Positions 9,433-15,653 of a stretch of DNA of 64,000 bases are shown here, one piece after another. The DNA is taken from contig NZ_CP012099.1 of assembly GCF_001182785.1 (NCBI RefSeq), forward strand, positions 2,478,501 to 2,542,500. The letters are read 5' to 3'. Every line of letters starts with the position of its first letter. The stretch's first letter is position 1. The position numbers and the translations under genes were made by a program. The stretch is from Bacillus thuringiensis (GTDB lineage Bacteria > Bacillota > Bacilli > Bacillales > Bacillaceae_G). The notes under the pieces were generated by a model. The model ran no database searches. It worked only from the letters and a program-made list of their open reading frames with translations, and was not told where the DNA came from.

Positions 9433-10122
9433 ATGACTTTTTCACAATCATTACGTAAAGAAGTAGATTCAATTTGGGAAGCGAGTTTTAACCATCCTTT
9501 TGTAAAAAAACTTGGTGAAGGAACGTTAGATTTAGCTAGTTTTCGCTATTATGTGCTTCAAGATTCATATTATTTGAGTCATTTTGCTAAAGTACAAACT
9601 TTAGGAGCTGCAAAAGCTCTTGAATTAGAGACGACAGCTCGTATGGCACATCATGCTCAAAATACATATGAGGCAGAGTTATCTTTACATGAGAATTTTG
9701 CTAAAAAGCTAGGGATAACAAAAGAAGAAAAAGATAATTTTATTCCTGCACCAACTGCATATGCGTATACTTCACATATGTATCGTGCTGCGTATGAAGG
9801 ACATTTAGGAGATATCATTGCAGCAATTTTACCTTGCTATTGGTTGTATTATGAAATTGGTGAACGCTTAAAAGAGTGCCAGCCGGAAGAGCCAATTTAT
9901 AACGAATGGATTTCTGCTTATGGATCTGATTGGTTCCGTACGCTAGTTGAAGAACAAATTACACGTTTAGATACTATCGCTGAAAAAGTAACAGAGGCAG
10001 ACCGCAAGCGTATGAAACAGCATTTTATTATTAGCAGTCAATATGAATATTCATTTTGGGAAATGGCTTATACATTAGAAAAATGGCCAGTGGATACAGA
10101 CGTAAAAGATGTAATTGGATGA
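9433..10122 (+). CDS. tenA: Aminopyrimidine aminohydrolase (thiaminase II)
   Basis: TenA hydrolyses amino-pyrimidine products of thiamin breakdown so that hydroxymethylpyrimidine can be salvaged. The 229 residues align without gaps to the known catalytic positions of the B. subtilis enzyme: Asp44 (QDSYYLSHF), Tyr112, Cys135 (ILPCYWLYYEIGE) and Glu205 (QYEYSFWEM). The start ATG 9433 follows GGAGGGATTTTA; the ORF can be extended to 9388 but no ribosome site supports that. It is controlled by the upstream TPP riboswitch. No other thi gene follows, so it stands alone. Confidence 0.94.
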   Translation: MTFSQSLRKEVDSIWEASFNHPFVKKLGEGTLDLASFRYYVLQDSYYLSHFAKVQTLGAAKALELETTARMAHHAQNTYEAELSLHENFAKKLGITKEEKDNFIPAPTAYAYTSHMYRAAYEGHLGDIIAAILPCYWLYYEIGERLKECQPEEPIYNEWISAYGSDWFRTLVEEQITRLDTIAEKVTEADRKRMKQHFIISSQYEYSFWEMAYTLEKWPVDTDVKDVIG

Positions 10123-10168
10123 AGAATAGATGTAATGTTATAGATAGGTATGGATAATATCTATCTAT

Positions 10169-10393
10169 ATATATTTCTTATCAAATTTGCGCAAAGTCGA
10201 TAGTGCTGAGGAAATGCTGAAATGGCATATCGATAAGTTAGCTAGTTTAATTGTCTACGCATTAAATGGATAAACTACTGTCACATATATTTTACAATAA
10301 AACGGATATGTTACTAAGCTAACTTCAGATGCACAACGTAATGAGATGAAATTTTACCTTGAACGTAAAGCTTGGAGGTATGAAGTTAAATAA
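10169..10393 (+). pseudogene. Decayed small gene with two in-frame stops
   Basis: One continuous frame of 75 codons reads like protein: it contains KVDSAEEMLKWHIDKLAS, then TTVTYILQ, then VTKLTSDAQRNEMKFYLER and a normal TAA at 10391. TAA codons at 10271 and 10298 interrupt it. The amphipathic composition suggests a former small helical protein. No clear start codon or ribosome site remains and I do not recognise the family. It occupies most of the 475-bp space between tenA and the next gene. Confidence 0.5.
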
Positions 10394-10472
10394 GAAAAGA
10401 AACCCGCACTGTTAGCTGTAACGGAGTTGTTTTTTCTTTGCAGGAATTTCTAAATTACCATGAAGTGCTGTT

Positions 10473-10507
10473 AACACAATATGCAAATATGCATATTGTG
10501 TTTTTTT
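10473..10507 (+). terminator. Rho-independent terminator
   Basis: Perfect 11-bp stem ACACAATATGC / GCATATTGTGT with a 6-nt loop, followed by a run of six or more T. It lies just downstream of the decayed gene. Confidence 0.85.
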
Positions 10508-10597
10508 GAGTTCTTTTTGTGTTAAAATCAAATATAGAGATATGGAAAAATAAAGAAGTAAAAGCAGGAATATCCAATGAATTTTGAGAGGTGTTAT

Positions 10598-10840
10598 ATG
10601 TTTACAAATAAGAAATTAATTCGATTTGGTTTATCATTGTTTGTATTTTTAGGAATCATTAATTTTACAATCAGCTATTTCCAAACATATCTTGAAACAG
10701 CAGCAGATATTAAATGGGTAATTCCGGGAATTTGGCAAACTATTTTAATAGATGTTCCTCAAGGTATACTTGTTCTTTTAGGCGCAATTGCTTTATATGA
10801 TTTCACAAAAGAGGCATCACAAAAAGACGCATCAATCTAA
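10598..10840 (+). CDS. Small membrane protein (80 aa), unknown
   Basis: ATG 10598 is preferred because GAGAGGTG lies seven bases upstream; an in-frame ATG at 10577 has no such site. Two hydrophobic segments are seen, near residues 8-27 and 42-64, and the C-terminus is charged. Two-helix proteins of this size are common in the B. cereus group but I cannot assign a function. A terminator overlaps its stop codon, so it is a single-gene unit. Confidence 0.65.
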   Translation: MFTNKKLIRFGLSLFVFLGIINFTISYFQTYLETAADIKWVIPGIWQTILIDVPQGILVLLGAIALYDFTKEASQKDASI

Positions 10841-10853
10841 ATGCGTCTTTTTT
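10821..10853 (+). terminator. Rho-independent terminator overlapping a stop codon
   Basis: Stem AAAAAGACGCAT / ATGCGTCTTTTT around an 8-nt loop that contains the TAA of the preceding small gene, followed by further T. Confidence 0.88.
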
Positions 10854-10896
10854 CAATTAGCAATTTCATAGAGAGTTTTGCTAAAGAAATAGAATG

Positions 10897-10922
10897 AAAA
10901 GCCCTAATTAGGGCTTTTTTCT
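10897..10922 (+). terminator. Second intrinsic terminator
   Basis: Short GC-rich palindrome AAAAGCCCTAATTAGGGCTTTTTT with a T-run, about 45 bp after the previous terminator. It may belong to the lost gene downstream of it. Confidence 0.75.
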
Positions 10923-11001
10923 TTGTAGGAATTTCTTATCCGTCATAGAAACCGGTCACTAGGAAATGTTATAACGAAACGCATTTACAGTACAGAAAAA
11001 T

Positions 11002-11097
11002 CTAAGTGACAGACGGAAATATATAGGATATGGCACCATAATTATTGAGAAATTAATTGAATTTAGTAAGTATGAAGATATGACGCTAGAATTCATA
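11002..11097 (+). pseudogene. Fragment of a GNAT acetyltransferase gene
   Basis: One frame reads RKYIGYGTIIIEKLIEFSKY and then EDMTLEF, which resembles motif A of GNAT N-acetyltransferases (G-x-G-x-x-hydrophobic, followed by a helix). No start, no upstream half and no C-terminal half are present. The frame runs straight into a dispersed repeat at about 11098, so the repeat may have disrupted the gene. The call rests on about 30 residues. Confidence 0.4.
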
Positions 11098-11213
11098 TTT
11101 TTTAATTTTTATTTGTCCCGCATTAACGGGCTGTTCGTAAAAGCCCGATTGGTGAGGGCTAATAATCAGTGGGGGATGAGCTAACCCTCCACTGATTAAA
11201 GTTTCACTTTATA
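11098..11213. repeat. Dispersed repeat, copy 1 (left of the bacteriocin gene)
   Basis: It shares TAAAAGCCC(G/A)ATTGGTGAGGGCTAAT and ATTAAAGTTTCAC(T/C)TTAT with a second copy at 11728-11847. This copy has an extra hairpin between them (AATCAGTGG ... CCACTGATT). GC content is higher than the surroundings. It resembles the bcr-type intergenic repeats of the B. cereus group, but I cannot name the exact family from sequence alone. Confidence 0.5.
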
Positions 11214-11390
11214 AAAATGAGCCCATAGTAAAAATAGGTATATGAACAAGGTGCATCATTTAATGATAAGTCATACTTTGTTGGTGTACGTATTGAACTT
11301 AGTTTATAGTGCTATTCCTACTTAAATGTAACGAACAGAAACATAGGGAAGCATCGATGAGGTTGTATTTTATAAACGGAGGTTATGAAA

Positions 11391-11720
11391 ATGAATCAGT
11401 TTCAACAAGAACTACAAGCGTTAAGTCTTAATGATTACCGATCTGGAAATATTGTCTATTGGGACCAGCAAAATCAATATCCATATTACTATATTGAAGA
11501 TGCTGCTCGTCGCTGTGGCGGTTGTGGTCGTTGTGGTGGTTGTGGTGGAGGTCGTTGTGGCGGATTCCGTTGTGGTGGATTCCGTTGTATTGGTTGCTTC
11601 GGTTGTTTTGGTTGCGGGGGTTGCGGAGGTTGTGGCGGCTGTGGTGGTTGCTCTAACTGTTTTGATGGTTTTAGTGGTACTACTGATACTACTGGTACTA
11701 TTATAACGTATGAATATTGA
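11391..11720 (+). CDS. Heterocycloanthracin-type bacteriocin precursor (TOMM)
   Basis: This is a ribosomally made peptide whose cysteines are probably converted to thiazoles. The leader (MNQFQQELQALSLNDY ... YWDQQNQYPYYYIED) is followed by a core of about 55 residues dominated by Cys-x-x triplets: CGG, CGR, CIG, CFG, CSN. The tail is Ser/Thr-rich. That layout is the strain-variable B. cereus/B. anthracis heterocycle bacteriocin family with repeated Cys-x-x motifs. ATG 11391 is chosen because GGAGG lies 8 bases upstream; ATG 11385 is too close. No cyclodehydratase, dehydrogenase or transporter is nearby, consistent with this family, where the maturation genes lie elsewhere. It is flanked by two copies of a dispersed repeat. 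Confidence 0.88.
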   Translation: MNQFQQELQALSLNDYRSGNIVYWDQQNQYPYYYIEDAARRCGGCGRCGGCGGGRCGGFRCGGFRCIGCFGCFGCGGCGGCGGCGGCSNCFDGFSGTTDTTGTIITYEY

Positions 11721-11727
11721 TTGCATT

Positions 11728-11847
11728 TATCCTGCTATTTGCAGGGCAGTAAGACCCTAAAAAAATTCAGCGGGAGCAAAGAGAAGTTAGGTGGCGGACT
11801 ACCCATAAAAGCCCAATTGGTGAGGGCTAATTAAAGTTTCACCTTAT
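11728..11847. repeat. Dispersed repeat, copy 2 (right of the bacteriocin gene)
   Basis: It begins just after the bacteriocin stop. It contains a hairpin-like TCCTGCTATTTGCAGGGC, then AGAGAAGTTAGGTGGCGGAC, then the segment shared with copy 1 at about 11806-11847. It lacks the internal hairpin of copy 1. Same orientation as copy 1. Confidence 0.5.
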
Positions 11848-11973
11848 CAATTAAAAAACATTAGTTTTATATATGTACGTGCCGACAAAGAATATAGCCA
11901 TTATTAATGGATATATTCAATCATTCAAGTGAAATAGTAACAATAAGATATATAGATGTAATCAAGAGGTGAT

Positions 11974-12020
11974 AGATAAAGCAGTGACTAGATTTAAAAT
12001 CTAATCATTGCTTTTTTCTT
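11974..12020 (+). pseudogene. 3' end remnant of a phage recombinase gene with its terminator
   Basis: The bases read DKAVTRFKI-stop and continue into a T-run. This is nearly identical, at DNA level too, to the end of the small recombinase gene inside the prophage (31217-31262, DKAMTRFKI-stop). About 40 of 44 bases match, including the terminator (AAGCA ... TGCTTTTTT). Nothing of the upstream gene is left, so an earlier, related phage once occupied this spot or recombined here. Confidence 0.65.
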
Positions 12021-12213
12021 ATGGTTTTATCATCAAATATCTGTCTGGTTTAGGGATTGATTTCTTCTAGCTAATGAATTTATTACAACTTTGTAAGGTT
12101 AATGTAATGTTAATCGATAGTAAATGAAGATGCTTGAGTGTAATTTAAATAAGATTAAAAAGTACTGTTTATCTATAAAATAATCGGGTAAATAATATGT
12201 AATTAGGAAGTGT

Positions 12214-12699
12214 ATGAATATGATTGGACTAAAATCTATTATCCATTCGTATAAACGAAAGAGAAAAATAGCTAAAGATTTATACGGAAAAAGAGATGAA
12301 TTGACACTGTTATTAAATGAATTTAATAAAATGAAATGTACAGTAACAACTGAAAAGAAGAAAAGCAATATATTATCTCGTTTGCAACTAATTTATCAAA
12401 ATATGAAATTAGATAAGCAGTATCCTCTATCAGTTGCTTTTGATAGTAAATTATTGGAGCGATTAGAAAAAGAACCTCTACATACTATTGAGGATGGTGT
12501 AACATGTTTACATCTAATGTTAGATGTGAATTATGAGAAAATAAAACAATATGGTTCGAGTACAAGTAGGTCATTTGTTCCATTATCGCAGTCTTCTGTT
12601 TGTCTTGCTGATTGTATTTGTTTAACAGGAGTTGTAGTAGGTTTACTAGGAGCAATTTCATTTGGAGGATTACTGTTATCTATATGTTCAATTACATAA
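12214..12699 (+). CDS. Hypothetical protein (161 aa) with a Cys/Gly-rich hydrophobic C-terminus
   Basis: The start ATG lies within ATGAATATG after AGGAAGTGT. Residues 1-125 are Lys/Glu-rich and predicted helical. The last 30 residues are strongly hydrophobic with several Cys and Gly (CLADCICLTGVV ... GGLLLSICSIT), which could be a membrane anchor or a hydrophobic core peptide. I know no family for it. It has its own terminator and lies 500 bp after the bacteriocin gene; a link between them is only a possibility. Confidence 0.6.
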   Translation: MNMIGLKSIIHSYKRKRKIAKDLYGKRDELTLLLNEFNKMKCTVTTEKKKSNILSRLQLIYQNMKLDKQYPLSVAFDSKLLERLEKEPLHTIEDGVTCLHLMLDVNYEKIKQYGSSTSRSFVPLSQSSVCLADCICLTGVVVGLLGAISFGGLLLSICSIT

Positions 12700-12713
12700 C
12701 GGTTTATATTTGT

Positions 12714-12747
12714 AAAAAGGGCACCGAATTAAGGTGTTCTTTTTTGG
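12714..12747 (+). terminator. Rho-independent terminator
   Basis: Stem AAAAAGGGCACC / GGTGTTCTTTTTT with one G-T pair and loop GAATTAA, followed by T-rich sequence. It ends the 161-codon gene. Confidence 0.85.
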
Positions 12748-12843
12748 TTTTTTTGTAAAGTTACTGTAAATGATAAGTACAATATATTATATACATTGTA
12801 TAATTCAAATGTATTGAAATACAAATATAAAGAGGTGTTGTAT

Positions 12844-12867
12844 ATGATAATTACTTTTAATTTTTAA
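12844..12867 (+). other. Seven-codon mini-ORF with a strong ribosome site
   Basis: AAAGAGGTG sits six bases before ATG, which opens a frame of only seven codons (MIITFNF). It lies in the 300-bp gap upstream of the split gene. It may be the surviving start of a deleted gene or a leader peptide. Nothing else was seen in 12748-13007. Confidence 0.3.
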
Positions 12868-13007
12868 AAGAGTCGGTTTGATAATGATTTATGTAGATAA
12901 ACAGTTTTTACGTTTCTTTTAAATACTTTGTTTAAATGGATTAGATTAAGTAACTATTTCTAGCTTTTTGATAATCAAGACAACTTAAGAAAGGAAGGAA
13001 TCATTTT

Positions 13008-13709
13008 ATGAAAAAATTAAGGCTGCTAACATTTGAAAATATAGTAGAACCTCTATTAAATGAAAAGGTATCATTTATATACTTTCCTATTGAATGGCTG
13101 GACATCGTAGAGATACATTATAAGACGTTTTTATTAACGAGTAAGTTGAAACGTTTGAATGAAAGATTGTATGATATGTTTTCGGATATATTGTTTATTC
13201 AGCATAATCCATACGTATTAAATGAAAATACACCATGGATTGTATCGAAAGAACCTATTAGACAAGAACAGCTCGATTATATTTTTCAAAGTTGGTATGA
13301 GATTATTCATGATTGGAAACCAAATCAATTAGTTGAGCCACCAAAATATGAATGGCAATCCGATTTGATTTCTAATTTGCCAGTACTACATGATAATGAA
13401 ACGTATTCTAAGTGGGGGCCCGCTTTAATCTCACATATTTTTTGCGAGCGTCCTATATATTTAGAAAATACAAATGAAGAAGAGATCTATTTTTCTCCTC
13501 TTAGATCACAAAATATTTGTGAGGCGATGTCAGGACCGATAAAAGATGAAAAAACACAAGATTTTTTCTCCTATGTATATCGATTCGAATGCATAAGCCG
13601 TGGTGGTGAGAACGCTCCATTATTAAATATTTCAATAGGAATTCGGAGATTCTATCAAGAATATAAGATGATAGGTCAAACAAACCTTGATATAACAACG
13701 TTTGTTTGA
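13008..13709 (+). pseudogene. N-terminal part of a prophage-split pPIWI-RE/DUF3962-type gene
   Basis: ATG follows AAAGGAAGGAATCATTTT. Codons 1-215 (13008-13652) are host sequence. The attL core and 14 codons of phage sequence then lead to a stop at 13707-13709. The frame continues exactly in the ORF at 58155-59897, so joining across the 14-bp att core restores a protein of 795 residues. The N-terminal part (FPIEWLD, NTPWIVSKEPI) fits the extended N-terminal region of pPIWI-RE proteins, which are distant argonaute relatives with an RNase H fold. The family call comes mainly from the C-terminal half. As it stands, the protein is truncated and probably inactive. Confidence 0.75.
13653..13666 (+). 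other. attL core
   Basis: TATCAAGAATATAA occurs here and at 58155-58168, and it is the longest exact match at the two junctions. Both copies sit at the same codon phase of the split gene (TAT CAA GAA TAT AA-). The crossover must lie inside or at the edge of these 14 bases. Confidence 0.92.
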
Positions 13710-13714
13710 CCTAT
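13671..13714. terminator. Palindromic terminator between the truncated host gene and the integrase
   Basis: A perfect 15-bp inverted repeat (ATAGGTCAAACAAAC ... GTTTGTTTGACCTAT) with a 14-nt loop lies between converging genes. TTTT follows on the plus strand. It carries the stop codon of the truncated ORF. It would insulate the integrase gene from host transcription; alternatively it is a binding site for recombination proteins. Confidence 0.65.
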
Positions 13715-13723
13715 TTTAATGAA

Positions 13724-13742
13724 TTGCAAACATTTTGCAAAC
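13724..13742. repeat. Possible integrase arm-type sites
   Basis: Two direct copies of TTGCAAAC (13724-13731 and 13735-13742) are spaced 11 bp apart, about 70 bp inside attL. Tyrosine integrases with an N-terminal arm-binding domain use short direct repeats in this position. Assignment by position only. Confidence 0.4.
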
Positions 13743-13747
13743 ATACG

Positions 13748-14857
13748 TTATCCAAAGATGCTTTTACCAAAGTTTTTAACGGCTTCTTCTTGCATATTCG
13801 GTAAAACATGAGAATAGACACTTAATGTCATTGAAATATCTGTATGACCTAATCTCTCACTGATGATTTTAGGGTTAACTCCTTGTTTCAATAGTATAGT
13901 TGCGTGTGTATGTCTTAAATCATGGAATTTAATTTCTTTTATACCTATTTTGTGTGTCGCCCTAATGAAACTTTTTCTGAAAGGTGCTCTTTTTATGATT
14001 CTTCCAAACTCATTACAATTTATTAAATCTTGATCTAGATAAGCAGAACCAAACCTTAATTTCTCTTTATTAATTAAAATTTTATGTTTTTTTAAGGCGG
14101 CTATTGTTTCATCAGGTACAGGAATTGTGCGTTTTGACGAATTTGTTTTTGCAGTTTTTTTGATCTTATTGTCATGGCCAGATGTTTGATTTATTGTAAC
14201 GGTATGTTTTTCAAAATCAACATCCTGCCATCGTAAACCTAAAACTTCTCCCAGACGCATACCTGTAGTTATTGCAAGTAGATACCCAATGTGATATCGT
14301 GATTCTTGTGAATGAGCTAAAAACTTTTTTACTTCTTCCTCTGTCCAAGTCTGGATAGGGGTTTTTTCTTTTTTAGGTATCTCAGCAAAATCTGCTGGAT
14401 TTCGAGACATAATATTTTGTTTTACGGCTAGGTTTAAAGCGCTTTTTAAAATTCTATGCATAAGCAGAATAGAATTGCTTGCAATCCCTTTATCTATCGC
14501 AGTCTTATAGCATTTTTGAATGTGCATAACATTTAATTTATGAAGCGCGACCATTCCTATACTAGGTATAACATGTTGGTTGATAAATGCCCTATAGCCA
14601 GCAAAGGTGCTCTTTTCTATGCTCATACTTTTAATTTCTAGCCAATGATTTAGATAATCTTTTAATGTAACTTTAGAGGGCTCTATAAAAGTTCCTTCAT
14701 TCAACTCTGTAATCTTTTTTGCTACATCGGCCTGTGCTTCTTTTTTTGTCTTATATCCAGAAAACCACTTCTGTCTTCTTTTTCCTGTCTCTGGATCAGG
14801 GCCGATATCAATAACGATGCAATATTTATTTCCTCTTTTTCGAATATGTCCTTTCAC
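13748..14857 (-). CDS. int: Phage integrase, tyrosine recombinase family
   Basis: This enzyme integrates and excises the prophage. The 369 residues have an arm-DNA-binding N-terminus (about 1-55), a SAM-like core-binding domain (about 62-160) and a catalytic domain. The catalytic residues are all present: Arg201 (TTGMRLGEV), His312 and Arg315 (HDLRHTHAT), His338 (LGHTD) and Tyr348 (SVYSH). The gene points leftward and ends about 80 bp inside attL, as usual. The ATG follows AAGGAGTG. A separate small excisionase is not obvious; the MerR-like helix-turn-helix protein at 20527 could serve. Confidence 0.96.
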   Translation of the reverse strand: MKGHIRKRGNKYCIVIDIGPDPETGKRRQKWFSGYKTKKEAQADVAKKITELNEGTFIEPSKVTLKDYLNHWLEIKSMSIEKSTFAGYRAFINQHVIPSIGMVALHKLNVMHIQKCYKTAIDKGIASNSILLMHRILKSALNLAVKQNIMSRNPADFAEIPKKEKTPIQTWTEEEVKKFLAHSQESRYHIGYLLAITTGMRLGEVLGLRWQDVDFEKHTVTINQTSGHDNKIKKTAKTNSSKRTIPVPDETIAALKKHKILINKEKLRFGSAYLDQDLINCNEFGRIIKRAPFRKSFIRATHKIGIKEIKFHDLRHTHATILLKQGVNPKIISERLGHTDISMTLSVYSHVLPNMQEEAVKNFGKSIFG

Positions 14858-15230
14858 TTAAAACACTCCTTCATTTGTTTTGAATCATGTTGTATAAGTC
14901 TAGTTGTAATTTTGCTGCTATGAAAATTACATGTTTGGACATATCAGCGATGGATATATTTTACCATATATAAATAAATTCAGTTATAGGATATGATTGT
15001 CTGCTCTTTGTAAATTATAAAAATATTAACGGATTTGTATGAAGAGAGAAGGGGTGAGAATATAGAATGTTTACAAGAAAATAAAAAATAATTTTAGAGA
15101 AAAAACTCCTTTAAGTATTTTACACTGACTTGCATTACTTCAATATATTTCGAATAGTTATTTATTTTAAATTCATATTGTAATCATTTCAACAGGAGAA
15201 TGTAATTTAGGTTTAGTGAATTATGATAGA
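14858..15230. other. Non-coding gap upstream of the integrase gene
   Basis: About 370 bp of AT-rich DNA between the integrase start and the terminator of the next leftward gene. It should hold the integrase promoter. I see no convincing ORF, hairpin or repeat in it. Confidence 0.5.
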
Positions 15231-15267
15231 AACAAAGAGCGCCCTTTATATTAGGGCGCTCTTTGTT
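15231..15267 (-). terminator. Rho-independent terminator of the helicase operon
   Basis: Perfect 15-bp palindrome AACAAAGAGCGCCCT / AGGGCGCTCTTTGTT with a 7-nt loop. It overlaps the last base pairs of the leftward 110-codon gene; T-rich sequence follows on the minus strand. Confidence 0.9.
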
Positions 15268-15598
15268 AAATTGCAACAGTCTTTTGCATATTTTTTCTAA
15301 TGTGTTTGTTTATCTCGTTGTTTAATTCTTGTTCCCGATCAAAAATCAGTACTTTAGCATCGTTAGAATCTTGCATGTAAACCTTTACTAGACAATCATT
15401 TTTATCAAAATGATAGAAGTATAAGAGATCGCTACCGTCTTTTACTGTGCACTTCATTTCGCAGACAATCCCAATTTCATTTTTGTAGTAGTTAACATAA
15501 AAATAATTATCCAATTTTACATTTTCTAATAAATTATAGGGTGTCAAAACAGGGGAGTGTAATAAATCATATATCCGTTTGACATCAGTATTTGGCAT
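15266..15598 (-). CDS. Hypothetical protein (110 aa) paired with the helicase
   Basis: This small protein is rich in Asp, Asn and Tyr and has no membrane segment or signal. The predicted alternation of strands in 25-90 suggests a compact alpha/beta or all-beta fold. ATG follows GGAGTAAAAA on the minus strand. It lies 55 bp downstream of the helicase gene and shares its terminator, so the two form one operon. I recognise no family. In a pair like this it may be a regulator, partner or immunity protein of the helicase; that is inference. Confidence 0.7.
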   Translation of the reverse strand: MPNTDVKRIYDLLHSPVLTPYNLLENVKLDNYFYVNYYKNEIGIVCEMKCTVKDGSDLLYFYHFDKNDCLVKVYMQDSNDAKVLIFDREQELNNEINKHIRKNMQKTVAI

Positions 15599-15653
15599 TT
15601 TTTACTCCTCCAATTGTTATTAATATAACCTCTATCGTATTGTAACAGATTCT

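Noticed and set aside
11421..11726. Thr-rich minus-strand and Val-rich plus-strand ORFs over the bacteriocin gene
   Set aside because: Shadows of the Cys-Gly repeat. The plus-strand frame with strong ribosome site and family leader is clearly the real one.
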